Shown piece by piece: positions 34,834 to 45,036 of a stretch of DNA of 64,000 nt. Both the position numbers and the translations under genes were made by a program. Source of the DNA: Acidobacteria bacterium UBA2990 (GTDB taxonomy: Bacteria > Acidobacteriota > Vicinamibacteria > Vicinamibacterales > UBA8438); contig DEAE01000002.1 of NCBI GenBank assembly GCA_002347025.1, positions 23,873-87,872 of the forward strand. Reading direction: 5' to 3'. Within the stretch, counting starts at the first letter, position 1. Each line of letters opens with the position of its first letter. The notes below the pieces were generated by a model. That model saw only the letters and a list, made by a program, of their open reading frames with translations, searched no databases and had not been told where the DNA came from.

Positions 34834-36942
34834 TTAGGTGGTGATTAGGGCATCGAGGATGACGAGACCTTGTCCTTCTTGCATTACTAGGACGGGATTG
34901 AGTTCTGCGCTGGAGAGTTGCCCGCTGTAAGCCGCGGCAAAACGAGATAAGGAAACAAGTGTGGACGCGATAGCCTCAAGGTCTCTTCGTGGTTGACCGC
35001 GCATTCCTTCGAGGAGAGGAAAGGCACGGACCTCGCGGATCATTCGGTGCGCTTCATCGATGTTAAATGGAGCCACTCGGAACGCCACGTCTTTAAGGGT
35101 CTCTACGAAAATACCGCCGAGTCCGAACATTACGACAGGGCCGAAGGTCGGGTCGTTGTGCAATCCGAAAATTGTTTCGATGCCGTCGGTGACCATCGGC
35201 GAGATAATTACCCCTTCTACGCTGGCACTAGGAAGGGTTGTGCCTATACGGCTTGTGACCGAAACAAAGGCTTGGCTCACCGCCAGGGCTGAGCTAAGTC
35301 CAAGTTTTACGCCACCGACTTCGGTCTTGAGAGCTACGTCTTTCGATGAAAGTTTGAGTGCGACGGGATAACCAAGCTGGTTTGCGACGGTGACAGCCTC
35401 ATCAGCTGTTGTGCAGAGATGTTCTTCGACGACTGGGAAACCATGGTCTGAAAAAATTTGTTTTGCAATGTGTTCGCTGATAGGTGAAGTGGGAAGTCGT
35501 GTGCTAGATATAGGGACGATGGGCATCTCGACAGGGCGAGCAAAGGCTTCGCTGAATCGAGCTAAGGCCTCAACCGCACGCACCGCACGAGTTGGGTCTG
35601 CAAATACTGGACATCCAATACGTTCATAACTTCGGACGATTTCTGTGGGACCAATGATCGATAGGACCAATAGGCACTGGGGATATTCCTTCTTGGCCTC
35701 CGCTAGCGCATTGCTGATTGGTTCGACGAGAACTTTAGCAGCGGCCACGAAGGTGAAGAAGGCTACTATGGCGGCGTAGGTGCCTTCTTCGAGCATGGTT
35801 CTAAGGTTCTCGCGAATCAGTTCGAGGTCATTAAATGCTTGGGCGGTAATGTCAACAGGGTTTCGCGGGGAGGCATAAGGTAGTAGCACCTTGAGGCGGT
35901 TTTGGGCAGCCGTGCTCATAGGAGTTACTTCAAGTCCTAGCTCGACTGCCTCGTCTGCCATCTGGACCCCTACACCACCTGAGATGCTCAACAAACCCAC
36001 ACGCCGGCTAGTTGGCAGCATGCCGAATGTAGCGGCATACGCTATGTCGAGCATCTCTTCTGTGTCGCGGGCCCGATGAACTCCAAATTGTCTGAAGACG
36101 CTATCGTAGATGGCGTTAGAGCCTGCAAGGGATGCTGTGTGGGACCTTATGGCCTCAGCGCCAATTGAGGTACGGCCCACTTTCTGAAAGATAACTGGTT
36201 TACCTTCACTATGGGCTACTGTCAGTGCGTCAAGGAGTCGGTTGCGATCCTTGATTCCTTCAGCGTAGGCTATGATGACCGAAATATCTGGGTGTCTTGC
36301 GAGCCATCCGATGGTTTCGGCGACATCGATGTCGCATTCGTTGCCGGTCGTAATCCAGAAGCGGATTCCAATTCCTCGCTGGGTGGCGAGCAAAGAAAGA
36401 TGACTGCCGTAAGCTCCGCTCTGGCTGACCAATCCAACGTTACCACTAGTCGGGAGTGTGGACTCTAATGTTGTGGTAAAGGTTCCGAAAAATCCGATGT
36501 CCGAGTTATAGACCCCGAGACAGTTCGGTCCAATGATACGCATGCCACTGGTCCGAGCTAATGTGGTTAGGCTTGCCTGATTGTGTTTTCCGACACCTCC
36601 TATTTCGGCGAATCCGGCACTGAAGATAACGGCTGACTTGACCTTGGCCTCACAGCAAGCCTTGACGGTTTCGACCACAGCTTGCGCTGGGACAGCAATA
36701 ATAGCGGTATCGATAGGTTCTGGAGCTTCAGAAATACCTGAGATGGTGGGCAGGCCTTGGGCTGAGTCACGGTTTGGGTTAACTGGATAGATTTTTCCTT
36801 TGAAACCAGCGTCCTGCATGTAGCGAATTGGCCGTCCTCCGATCCGCGCTGGATCATCGGATGCGCCGATAATGGCTACCGTTGAAGGATGAAGGAGCGG
36901 TGCAAGTGAATGCTGTGAAGGGTCTGACTGACTGGTAGGCAT
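34834..36942 (-). CDS. ADP-forming acyl/acetyl-CoA synthetase (single chain)
   Basis: 702 residues. An N-terminal CoA-binding domain (VAIIGASDDPARIGGRP) and a succinyl-CoA-ligase-like domain with the likely phosphohistidine in SHTASLAG are joined to a C-terminal ATP-grasp domain (KQIFSDHGFPVVEE, EVGGVKLGL). Fused alpha and beta parts are typical for bacterial members. They convert acyl-CoA plus ADP and phosphate to acid, CoA and ATP, or the reverse. The acyl substrate is unknown. Confidence 0.88.
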   Translation of the reverse strand: MPTSQSDPSQHSLAPLLHPSTVAIIGASDDPARIGGRPIRYMQDAGFKGKIYPVNPNRDSAQGLPTISGISEAPEPIDTAIIAVPAQAVVETVKACCEAKVKSAVIFSAGFAEIGGVGKHNQASLTTLARTSGMRIIGPNCLGVYNSDIGFFGTFTTTLESTLPTSGNVGLVSQSGAYGSHLSLLATQRGIGIRFWITTGNECDIDVAETIGWLARHPDISVIIAYAEGIKDRNRLLDALTVAHSEGKPVIFQKVGRTSIGAEAIRSHTASLAGSNAIYDSVFRQFGVHRARDTEEMLDIAYAATFGMLPTSRRVGLLSISGGVGVQMADEAVELGLEVTPMSTAAQNRLKVLLPYASPRNPVDITAQAFNDLELIRENLRTMLEEGTYAAIVAFFTFVAAAKVLVEPISNALAEAKKEYPQCLLVLSIIGPTEIVRSYERIGCPVFADPTRAVRAVEALARFSEAFARPVEMPIVPISSTRLPTSPISEHIAKQIFSDHGFPVVEEHLCTTADEAVTVANQLGYPVALKLSSKDVALKTEVGGVKLGLSSALAVSQAFVSVTSRIGTTLPSASVEGVIISPMVTDGIETIFGLHNDPTFGPVVMFGLGGIFVETLKDVAFRVAPFNIDEAHRMIREVRAFPLLEGMRGQPRRDLEAIASTLVSLSRFAAAYSGQLSSAELNPVLVMQEGQGLVILDALITT

Positions 36943-37042
36943 GAGTCCGCTGGTCCCTATCTAGCCGAGTGCTGGAGACTGTGTAGAGCTGCATGTCAGC
37001 TACACTAGCTGTGCGGAAACTTGGTGCAAGGAGACTTACTAC

Positions 37043-38074
37043 TCAGCCGCCACGTGTGTGCATCTCAAGGTGGGGTTCGCCCTGCAGTGTTTCGATTGGG
37101 ATAAGAGCAGAACGATCTGCTGAGTTTAGGCGGTTTTCGGCACCACGATCGTTCCTTTCGCCCCAGATTCTAGCGATAAGTCCGCGCAGATCGTCTGGTG
37201 AAATTCCTGCGCGCAATGGTCCACGGAGGTCGGTCCCGGTCGGAGCATAGAGACACCGGTACCACTGACCATCTGCGGTCAAGCGACTTCGGTCACACTG
37301 CTGGCAGAATGGTTGCGTGGTAGAAGAAATGATGCCGAAAATGGTTCCGTCCGGAAGCACGAAACGGTCGGCTGGGGCGGAGGTGTCTTCGTCGAGTGCT
37401 GCTATTGGTCCGTAATGGTTGGTGAGTCTGTTCAACATCTCCTGACGCGATAAGACTTTCTGCATTGACCAGCGGGTTGCGCCTCCAACATCCATATACT
37501 CGATAAACCTGACCTCGACGCCAAGTCGTCGTCCATGTTCAAGCATTGGTACCAACTCGTCATCATTCGTTCCCTTGATTACGACGGTGTCTACCTTGAC
37601 GCTGTCGAACCCACACTTACTGGCCATTTCAAGGCCCCTCAGGACTACACTGAGGTTGTCGAAGCGGGTTAATTCCTTAAAGCGTTCAGGCCGAAGGGTA
37701 TCCAAACTTACGGTTAAGCGAAGAAGACCGGCTTTCCGCAAGGCGGTGACTTGATCAGGCAACAAGACGCCGTTCGTGGTTAATGCTAGATCCTGAAGTA
37801 CAGGCTTCTGAGCGAGTAGCGCAACTAATTGCGGCAAATCCGTTCTCAATAATGGCTCACCGCCAGTGATGCGAACCTTGTTGACTCCAAGTTCCCCAAA
37901 AATATCTACCAGGGTGTCGATTTCTTCAAACGTTAGGATGTCGGTGCGTGGCAGCCACGCGTAGTCAGCTTCAGGCATGCAGTACTGGCAACGGAGGTTG
38001 CATCGGTCTGTTACTGATATGCGCAGATTCTGCAATGGTCGCCCCACCAGGTCCTGAACTTTCATCAGGTTCAT
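37043..38074 (-). CDS. moaA: GTP 3',8-cyclase MoaA
   Basis: 343 residues. The radical SAM motif is CNLRCQYC and a second iron-sulfur cluster is bound by C-terminal cysteines (TTQPFCQQCDRSRL and one further). The protein ends in the conserved double glycine. MoaA catalyses the first step of molybdenum cofactor synthesis, which MsrP in this window needs. I place the start at ATG 38074; ATG 38065 is also possible. The frame is open to 38407 but that part overlaps the divergent gene and does not look like MoaA. Confidence 0.93.
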   Translation of the reverse strand: MNLMKVQDLVGRPLQNLRISVTDRCNLRCQYCMPEADYAWLPRTDILTFEEIDTLVDIFGELGVNKVRITGGEPLLRTDLPQLVALLAQKPVLQDLALTTNGVLLPDQVTALRKAGLLRLTVSLDTLRPERFKELTRFDNLSVVLRGLEMASKCGFDSVKVDTVVIKGTNDDELVPMLEHGRRLGVEVRFIEYMDVGGATRWSMQKVLSRQEMLNRLTNHYGPIAALDEDTSAPADRFVLPDGTIFGIISSTTQPFCQQCDRSRLTADGQWYRCLYAPTGTDLRGPLRAGISPDDLRGLIARIWGERNDRGAENRLNSADRSALIPIETLQGEPHLEMHTRGG

Positions 38075-38146
38075 TATTGCATCAAAGCGGAAGTTTGGAA
38101 GATGTAATAACAAGGGTTCGATCTGGTTCAGCGTATAATTTCGTAG

Positions 38147-38704
38147 ATGCTTCGCGCTCACCAAGCTGGTTTTCCCAGAGTAGATGCAACGGCTTTTGTC
38201 GACGACAGCGCACAGGTAATTGGCGATGTTGAGATTGAGCAGGAAAGTAGTGTTTGGATGAATGTGGTGCTGCGTGGTGATGTTAACAGCATACGGATAG
38301 GGGCTCGTACAAATATCCAAGATGGTACGATTGTCCATGGTATGCGTGATACCTACTCGACAGTAGTTGGTTATGAGGTTACCGTCGGACACGGTGCTAT
38401 TTTGCACGGTTGTACCATTGAGGATCGGTGCCTCATTGGGATGGGAGCGATTTTGCTGAACGGCGTCGAAGTGGGAACAGGCTCCATCATCGCTGCAGGC
38501 TCGCTGGTTGTCGAAGGGACCAAGATACCTTCAGGATCACTCGTCATGGGCAACCCCGGTCGTGTCAGAAGGGTGGTGAACAAGGGTGAGGCGATGTCCA
38601 TTCAACGATACGCGGCAAACTATGTCGATTACCGATGCGACTTCCTGGACGCCGAAACAGGGACTCCGCCCGATGTTTCGACGACCCCTGGATTGTCAGA
38701 GTAG
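38147..38704 (+). CDS. Gamma-carbonic-anhydrase-like hexapeptide protein
   Basis: 185 residues. Left-handed beta-helix repeats (I-G-x-x repeats, for example GARTNIQDGTIVHG) and three metal-binding histidines within GHGAILHGCTI and IVHG are visible. The family includes gamma-carbonic anhydrases and YrdA-like proteins. Whether it hydrates CO2 cannot be told from sequence. It is divergent from moaA. Confidence 0.85.
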   Translation: MLRAHQAGFPRVDATAFVDDSAQVIGDVEIEQESSVWMNVVLRGDVNSIRIGARTNIQDGTIVHGMRDTYSTVVGYEVTVGHGAILHGCTIEDRCLIGMGAILLNGVEVGTGSIIAAGSLVVEGTKIPSGSLVMGNPGRVRRVVNKGEAMSIQRYAANYVDYRCDFLDAETGTPPDVSTTPGLSE

Positions 38705-38855
38705 TCTCAGGTGAACAGTGAAAGAGATGGATCAATAGGATACGGTAGGGTTGGTTCTGGAAGGAGCTTGTGTCGAATAAGTCTGTATATGTTGGAAGTT
38801 AGATTTAATGTTTTCGCCCCTTGAGTGGAGTGAGGAAAGGAAATAAGAGTTCTAG

Positions 38856-40118
38856 GTGATCTCCGGTATACGTGGTACCCGTGACATTCTTCCTTCTGAG
38901 ATCGGACGTTGGCAGCACGTTGAGCGTGTGGCAGCCGACGTGTGTGCTCGCTATGGATATTGTGAGGTTCGGACCCCTGTCATTGAGAGAGAGGATCTGT
39001 TCGCAAAGGGGACAGGAGAATCAACCGATATCGTTCAAAAAGAGATGTACGCTTTCACTGACAAGGGTGGAGATCGAATCACCCTTCGGCCTGAGGCTAC
39101 ACCTAGTATGGTCCGTGCATTTGTTGAGCATAGCCTCGAGCAAGACCTCCTCTTTGCAAAACTATATAGCTTGGGTCCGATGTTCCGGTATGAACGTCCG
39201 CAGAAAGGCCGTTATCGGCAATTCCACCAACTCGATGTAGAGGTGTTTGGTTTGGCCGATCCTGCTATCGATGGAGAGGTGATCGATCTAGCCGTGACTT
39301 TTGTGGAGGAGCTTGACATTGCCTCTGCTGAGCTGGTTATCAATTCTGTAGGGTGCGGAGATTGTAGGCCAGGGTATAGCGCTGTGTTGTTGGAGGCTTT
39401 GGGAAGCCGTTTGCCAGAGCTGTGTGGCGACTGCCAGCGTCGGGCTAGCACTAATCCGCTACGGATCTTCGATTGCAAGGTTCCGGCAGATCAACCTCTC
39501 ATCGACGGGTTGCCCAAGTCCGAAAATTTTCTTTGTGAAGCATGTCGTGACCACTTTGAAGAAGTGAAACGCCATCTGGAGATTTATGGCCACCAGTACC
39601 GTGTCTCACACCGATTGGTGAGGGGGCTCGATTACTACACTCGTACAACATTTGAGATTATCGGTAGTAGTCTTGGAGCCCAAAATGCATTGTTAGGTGG
39701 AGGTCGTTACGACCATCTGGTTAAGCAACTTGGTGGACCAGATCGGCCTGGTATCGGATTTGCTGCAGGGCTCGAACGGCTGGTTCTCGAGCTGCCAGAC
39801 GAGAAAGGCTCCTCAGGGCCTGCTGATGTGTTCGTTGTAGCCTTCGGGCAAAGCACTTGGTCTGAGGCTCGAGTGTTGGCTCGTGACCTGCGAAGAGCTG
39901 GGTTTCGAACTTTAATTGATTATGGCGAGAGATCCTCCAAATCACAAATGAAGAGGGCGAATCGAAGTAACGTCCAACGAATGTTGATCCTGGGTGAAGA
40001 TGAGTTGGCCAGTAATAAGGTGACCATCAAAGAGATGGAAACTGGCCACCAGGAGACCCTGCCTCGTGATGAGGTCATTGGATACCTGGCGTTGCATTGC
40101 CAGGGTGTAACCCTCTAA
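38856..40118 (+). CDS. hisS: Histidyl-tRNA synthetase
   Basis: 420 residues, normal length. Class II motifs are visible: GTRDILPSE at the start, motif 2 with FRYERPQKGRYRQFHQ, and the histidine-specific RGLDYYTRTTFE; the C-terminal anticodon-binding domain follows. The start is GTG 38856. No T-box leader is seen upstream. It begins a long plus-strand housekeeping run. Confidence 0.95.
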   Translation: MISGIRGTRDILPSEIGRWQHVERVAADVCARYGYCEVRTPVIEREDLFAKGTGESTDIVQKEMYAFTDKGGDRITLRPEATPSMVRAFVEHSLEQDLLFAKLYSLGPMFRYERPQKGRYRQFHQLDVEVFGLADPAIDGEVIDLAVTFVEELDIASAELVINSVGCGDCRPGYSAVLLEALGSRLPELCGDCQRRASTNPLRIFDCKVPADQPLIDGLPKSENFLCEACRDHFEEVKRHLEIYGHQYRVSHRLVRGLDYYTRTTFEIIGSSLGAQNALLGGGRYDHLVKQLGGPDRPGIGFAAGLERLVLELPDEKGSSGPADVFVVAFGQSTWSEARVLARDLRRAGFRTLIDYGERSSKSQMKRANRSNVQRMLILGEDELASNKVTIKEMETGHQETLPRDEVIGYLALHCQGVTL

Positions 40119-40218
40119 CGTCGACAAGTTATAGGTGGCACTTCAGAGTTACGCAATAGTTGAACCATTTTGTAAGGGTTCCGGAATCGGGCTTTCGACT
40201 CTATGAATGGACTGAAGA

Positions 40219-41979
40219 GTGTTTGAACAAGAACGGACACACACATGTGGCGCGCTTCGCGATACCGATATGGGGAAGCACGCGATTCTGTTTGGCTGGG
40301 TTCACCGGATTAGGGATTTGGGGTCACTGATTTTTGTCGACATACGTGACCGGCATGGTGTTACTCAAGTTGTAGCCCGTGACAATGAGAAGTTGTTGTT
40401 GTTGGCGAAACAACTCAAACCAGAGTTCGTTATAGCTATTGCTGGGACGGTAGAGCGTCGTTCGGAGGACACACTAAATAACAAGATCGCAACCGGGGAA
40501 GTTGAGGTTGCAGCTCAATCTATCACTGTGCTGAGTGAGGCGAGGCGGCCACCTTTCCAGATAGCCGAAGAGAGCCCAGTATCCGAGGATATTAGATTGA
40601 AGTTTCGTTACCTCGATCTTCGGCGAGAACGGATGCAGAGAAACCTGAATCTTCGTCACAGGATACTGATGGCCGTGCGTCGTTCGCTAGATGAGCAAGG
40701 ATTCTTGGATATTGAGACTCCGATTCTTGCTAAGTCGACACCCGAGGGTGCGCGGGACTATTTGGTGCCCAGTCGAGTACACCAGGGGGAGTTCTTTGCA
40801 TTGCCCCAGTCACCCCAAATCTTCAAGCAGATCTTGATGATCGGTGGAGTAGACCGTTATTTTCAGATTGCTCGTTGTTTTCGTGACGAGGACCTTAGGT
40901 CGGATCGACAGCCGGAGTTCACTCAGGTTGACCTAGAGGTATCTTTTGCAACTCAGGAGATTATTTTCGCTATTGTTGAAGGCCTAATGCAGTCGGTATT
41001 TGAGGCTGCCGGCGAGTCGCTAGACCTGCCGTTTCCGCGGGTGTCCTATGCTGAAGCGATCGCTAAGTATGGCTCAGATAAACCTGACTTGCGGTTTGAC
41101 ATGGCCATTCTTGATGTCTCCGATCTCTTTGCGCAGTCGGTATTCCGTGTATTCAGGGACACGGTGTCTGATGGGGGTGTTGTTAGAGCGTTGGTGGTCC
41201 CTGGAGCCGGGGGATATACACGCAGTCAGGTCGATAAATTGGCCGACGAGGCTATTGCACTGGGTGGCAAAGGTCTGGTTTGGGTTCGACGTGGCTCAGG
41301 CGGCGAGGTGCAAAGTTCTATTCTTAAGGTAGCTGGTCCAGAAACTTTGGAGAAGCTTCTTGATGCGGTGGAAGCAGGTAAAGATGATCTTGTCCTCGTT
41401 GCTGCTGGTTCGTCATCTGAAGCGTCTGGACTCCTTGGGCAGCTTCGACTTAGGCTAGCTCAACGCGAAGGCCTTGTGGATGAGAGTCGGCATGTATTGA
41501 ACTGGGTTGTCGATTTTCCAATGTTTGAGTGGAGTCAGACCGAAAATCGTTTCATGTCGATGCACCATCCGTTCACGGCACCTCGTCAGGAGGACCGGCC
41601 TAAGCTAGATACCGACTTGGGTTCTGTACGAGCTAATGCCTATGACCTAGTGCTTGATGGCTGCGAGGTCGGAGGTGGTAGCATTCGGATTCACGATGCT
41701 GGGCTACAGGCTCGTATATTTCAACTCCTTAAAATCAGTGATGAGGAAGCTAGATCGCGGTTCGGGTTTTTCCTTGAGGCGCTCCAGTATGGCACGCCCC
41801 CACACGGTGGTATCGCTCTTGGTGTAGACCGAATTGTTGCCTCACTGGCAGGGGAATCGTCGATTCGTGACGTTATAGCCTTTCCAAAGACCTCTGCAGC
41901 TGTTGATCTAATGAGTGGGGCTCCTTCCACTGTGAGTGGGCAACAGCTTCGTGAACTGCGTTTGCGGACCGATTCTTGA
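40219..41979 (+). CDS. aspS: Aspartyl-tRNA synthetase
   Basis: 586 residues. An N-terminal OB-fold anticodon domain (FGWVHRIRDLGSLIFVDIRD), class II core with FRDEDLRSDRQPEFTQ, a bacterial GAD insertion, and motif 3 with GIALGVDRIV. This is the bacterial long form. GTG 40219 is the likely start. phoH overlaps its stop by four bases. Confidence 0.95.
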   Translation: MFEQERTHTCGALRDTDMGKHAILFGWVHRIRDLGSLIFVDIRDRHGVTQVVARDNEKLLLLAKQLKPEFVIAIAGTVERRSEDTLNNKIATGEVEVAAQSITVLSEARRPPFQIAEESPVSEDIRLKFRYLDLRRERMQRNLNLRHRILMAVRRSLDEQGFLDIETPILAKSTPEGARDYLVPSRVHQGEFFALPQSPQIFKQILMIGGVDRYFQIARCFRDEDLRSDRQPEFTQVDLEVSFATQEIIFAIVEGLMQSVFEAAGESLDLPFPRVSYAEAIAKYGSDKPDLRFDMAILDVSDLFAQSVFRVFRDTVSDGGVVRALVVPGAGGYTRSQVDKLADEAIALGGKGLVWVRRGSGGEVQSSILKVAGPETLEKLLDAVEAGKDDLVLVAAGSSSEASGLLGQLRLRLAQREGLVDESRHVLNWVVDFPMFEWSQTENRFMSMHHPFTAPRQEDRPKLDTDLGSVRANAYDLVLDGCEVGGGSIRIHDAGLQARIFQLLKISDEEARSRFGFFLEALQYGTPPHGGIALGVDRIVASLAGESSIRDVIAFPKTSAAVDLMSGAPSTVSGQQLRELRLRTDS

Positions 41980-43040
41980 CCGACCCAACACTCCGTGTCA
42001 GGATTGCCTCGCACGTGTCAGAAGAACAGCCTGAAACCGGAATAGTGTCGGCCGCCAGGATTCCGATCCTGGACGAGGGGGTTGAACTGTTCTTTGGTAC
42101 TCACGATGAGAATTTGAGGGTCTTTGAGGATCTGCTCTCAGTCACGATCCAGACGGACGGGAATCAGCTGCTTGTCAAGGGCAAAAGTGGCGACATAGCT
42201 GTTCTTGAAATGCTTGTTGGTCAACTAACTACCTTGGCTGCTGAGGGGTTTGCGCTCTCGAATCGTGATGTACGGCACGCCATTCAACTTTTGACCCAGG
42301 ATGAGACTGTTCGGCTTCGTGACTATTTTGTGCGGTCAACGGTTAAGGCTTCTGGAAAGCGTCACATTGCTCCGAAAAGCTTGAACCAGCGACTGTATCT
42401 CGAGGCTATTGAACAACATGACATTGTTTTTGGGATTGGGCCTGCTGGAACTGGAAAGACCTATTTGGCGATGGCTCAGGCAGTCGCATTTCTTACTCAA
42501 AAGAAAGTTAGTCGGATCATTCTGGCGCGCCCTGCGGTTGAGGCTGGGGAAAGACTCGGGTTCTTGCCTGGGGATATGCAGGAGAAGGTTGACCCATATT
42601 TGCGACCGCTTTATGACGCCCTGTATGACATGCTTGAGCCTGACCGAGTAGACAGGCTGCTGGAACGCGGCAATATCGAGATCGCTCCACTCGCTTTTAT
42701 GAGGGGACGGACGCTAAATGATGCCTTCGTGATCCTTGATGAAGCTCAGAACACAACCTCTGAGCAGATGAAGATGTTTTTGACAAGACTCGGATTCGGT
42801 TCCAAGACTGTGATAACCGGAGATATCACGCAGATTGATCTGCCGACTGGGAAAATCTCTGGCCTTGTCGAAGCGCCGCATGTCCTAGAGCACGTTACTG
42901 AAATAGCGTTTACGCGTTTCCAAGATCGTGACGTTGTTAGGCACCCATTAGTTCGACGCATAATTCAGGCCTATGAAGGTTCTGTTCCTGGAGATTTGTC
43001 CAGGGATTCAATGTCAGTTATCCGCCTGAAGGATTCATGA
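41976..43040 (+). CDS. phoH: PhoH-like ATPase
   Basis: 354 residues. A P-loop GPAGTGKTYLAM and a Walker B VILDEAQNT are present, as in PhoH-type ATPases, preceded by a short KH-like N-terminal region. The TTG at 41976 overlaps the aspS stop (TTGA); GTG 42018 is a possible alternative. PhoH is usually encoded beside ybeY, as here, and is linked to RNA metabolism. Confidence 0.9.
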   Translation: MTDPTLRVRIASHVSEEQPETGIVSAARIPILDEGVELFFGTHDENLRVFEDLLSVTIQTDGNQLLVKGKSGDIAVLEMLVGQLTTLAAEGFALSNRDVRHAIQLLTQDETVRLRDYFVRSTVKASGKRHIAPKSLNQRLYLEAIEQHDIVFGIGPAGTGKTYLAMAQAVAFLTQKKVSRIILARPAVEAGERLGFLPGDMQEKVDPYLRPLYDALYDMLEPDRVDRLLERGNIEIAPLAFMRGRTLNDAFVILDEAQNTTSEQMKMFLTRLGFGSKTVITGDITQIDLPTGKISGLVEAPHVLEHVTEIAFTRFQDRDVVRHPLVRRIIQAYEGSVPGDLSRDSMSVIRLKDS

Positions 43041-43516
43041 GTGATAGCCATGAATTCTGTCGTTTGAAAGCATCCCAGCGAGAGCTCCATGTCTCGGTGA
43101 CTGATGGGCGTGGCCGGACTCGACGGGATGGAGGATTGGCAGGCTGGCTATGCCAAGTTGCCCCTTCATCGGCGACAGGGTTGGTGGTTGTAGCCCTTGT
43201 CTGTGACCGTAAGATGAGAGATCTGAATCGGCAATTTCGGACGCTCGACCGAGTTACTGACGTGCTCTCTTTTTCAGTTGGTTCGGTAGGGGAGCACCTC
43301 TCGTTAGAGAGAAATTCATTTCTAGGAGATATTGTTATCGCCCGAGGTAAGGCTAGTCGTCAGGCCCGCGTGAATGGTCTGACTGAGCAGCAGGAATGGC
43401 GTCGTTTGGCCTTGCATGGATTGTTGCACCTGCTCGGATACGACCATGAATGTGATGATGGCGAGATGCGAAGGTTGGAACGCCGATTGCAGAAACGTGG
43501 CGGGTTGCCTGTCTAG
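43037..43516 (+). CDS. ybeY: Endoribonuclease YbeY
   Basis: 159 residues. The zinc-binding signature HGLLHLLGYDHE is present near the C-terminus, preceded by TDVLSFS. YbeY processes 16S rRNA ends and takes part in ribosome quality control. Its ATG overlaps the phoH stop (ATGA). Confidence 0.93.
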   Translation: MSDSHEFCRLKASQRELHVSVTDGRGRTRRDGGLAGWLCQVAPSSATGLVVVALVCDRKMRDLNRQFRTLDRVTDVLSFSVGSVGEHLSLERNSFLGDIVIARGKASRQARVNGLTEQQEWRRLALHGLLHLLGYDHECDDGEMRRLERRLQKRGGLPV

Positions 43517-43764
43517 AGATTGAAATTGTCAGTAATTGGTGCTTGTCTCATGCTAGCTTTCAGGGTCTACGGTGTCGTGTTGCTGTAGTTCACGTGAGCT
43601 ACTACCCCCGGTGTCATAGGGAGGCATAGTCGGCTTCTAGAAGCTTAGGTGGTGAAGGTGTTGGTGCTGTAGCTCTATGATCTTGTGGTTCTTTACGCTG
43701 CTTGGATGTGTAGCGATTTAGGTGGAGTTATAGGTTGTGTGTTTGGTGAGGTGGTCAGCCTAGC

Positions 43765-43968
43765 ATGACGCATTTAGGTCGTTTTCCGGTTTCGGTCAAT
43801 TCCGATGGATTCGAGCTAATTGGAGGTCGCCTGTTGACCAGGTTGGGTTTGTTGCTGGAGTGTGTCGAGATTATTGAAGTCGACGGCCTATCGGTCGAAA
43901 TGCTAGAGGTTGAAGCCAGGCAGATACGAAAAGTGCATGTTCACGATCCAAGCTTTAGTGGCGTTTGA
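43765..43968 (+). pseudogene. Remnant of a CorC/HlyC-type protein, C-terminal domain only
   Basis: The 67-codon frame contains IGGRLLTRLG and IEVDGLSVEMLEVEARQIRKV, which align without gaps to the transporter-associated domain at the end of CorC/HlyC proteins. Normal genes of this family have about 280-430 residues with CBS domains and often lie between ybeY and era. No CBS domain is found in the 248 bases before it, where all frames carry stops. So it looks like a truncated remnant. It could also be a short retained gene. The stop lies 9 bases before era. Confidence 0.6.
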
Positions 43969-43977
43969 GGTTCAGGA

Positions 43978-44889
43978 ATGAAGGCTGGCCTTGTTTCGTT
44001 TATCGGTCGTCCCAATGCTGGAAAGTCTACTTTGGTGAACCGTGTAGTTGGCACGAAATTGGCTATAGTCTCAGATAAACCTCAGACAACGAGGAATAGA
44101 ATCCTCGCGGTGCGAAACTATCGTGGAGTGTCTGAAGCGCAAGTTGTGTTTGTGGATACTCCAGGAATTCATCGACCACTACATAGGATGAATGTGAGGA
44201 TGGTGGACGTGGCGGCCGAATCGATGAATGGGGTAGATTTGATTGGACTTGTCCGTGATGCTACCGATGGTCTTGGTTCAGGCGACCGCTTTGTGCTTGA
44301 GTTCCTCGAGTCAGCACCGGTTCCGGTTATCTTGGTTCTTAATAAGGTTGATCTGATTACCAAATCGCGACTGCTTCCTATTATTGATTGGTATCGCCGC
44401 CAGCGGGAGTTTGAATCGATTGTTCCACTGTCGGCCTACACCGGTGATGGGGTTGAGATTTTGGAACGTGAGATCATCGACCACCTTCCAGAAGGTGAGC
44501 CACTCTATCCTGAGGAATTTCTGACCGATCAGTCAGAGCGAGTGCTGGCAGCCGAAACGGTTCGGGAAAAGGTTCTTCGACATACTCATGCAGAGTTGCC
44601 TTTCACAACAGCTGTTGTTGTGGACCGTTTTGACGACGAAAGTGAGCCATCCTGCCTTCAACTTTATTGCTCTATTCTTGTAGAGCGACGCTCTCAAAAA
44701 CCGATCGTTGTTGGGCCAGGAGGAGCTATGGTCAAGCGGATTGGGACCGAAGCTAGGCGAGAACTTGAGGAATTCTTCGGAACATCAGTTTACCTGGATT
44801 TACACGTTAAGGTTCGTGCTGACTGGCGGGAGAATGATCGCATCCTTGATGAGGCTGGTGTGGCGCGGGCGTCTAGCAGGACGGACTAG
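43978..44889 (+). CDS. era: GTPase Era
   Basis: 303 residues. G1 (GRPNAGKST), G3 (DTPGIH), G4 (NKVD) and G5 motifs are present, followed by a C-terminal KH domain with GPGGAMVKRIG. Era binds the 3' end of 16S rRNA and helps 30S assembly, a process it shares with YbeY encoded upstream. Confidence 0.95.
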   Translation: MKAGLVSFIGRPNAGKSTLVNRVVGTKLAIVSDKPQTTRNRILAVRNYRGVSEAQVVFVDTPGIHRPLHRMNVRMVDVAAESMNGVDLIGLVRDATDGLGSGDRFVLEFLESAPVPVILVLNKVDLITKSRLLPIIDWYRRQREFESIVPLSAYTGDGVEILEREIIDHLPEGEPLYPEEFLTDQSERVLAAETVREKVLRHTHAELPFTTAVVVDRFDDESEPSCLQLYCSILVERRSQKPIVVGPGGAMVKRIGTEARRELEEFFGTSVYLDLHVKVRADWRENDRILDEAGVARASSRTD

Positions 44890-45036
44890 AGGGTAGATCA
44901 GATGGTAATAAGCTTAAATGGAGGAGAAGGGCTTAGCTCATTATGTTAGACTGGGAACGTTTGGTTCAGATTCTGGAATCAATAGAAAACCCTGACCTAC
45001 CGCGCTTCTGCGCGCTCTTGCTTCGACGAGCGAACG

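Noticed and set aside
38075..38407. 111-residue N-terminal extension of moaA
   Set aside because: It overlaps the divergent carbonic-anhydrase-like gene and is unlike MoaA, which begins at KVQDLVGRPL.
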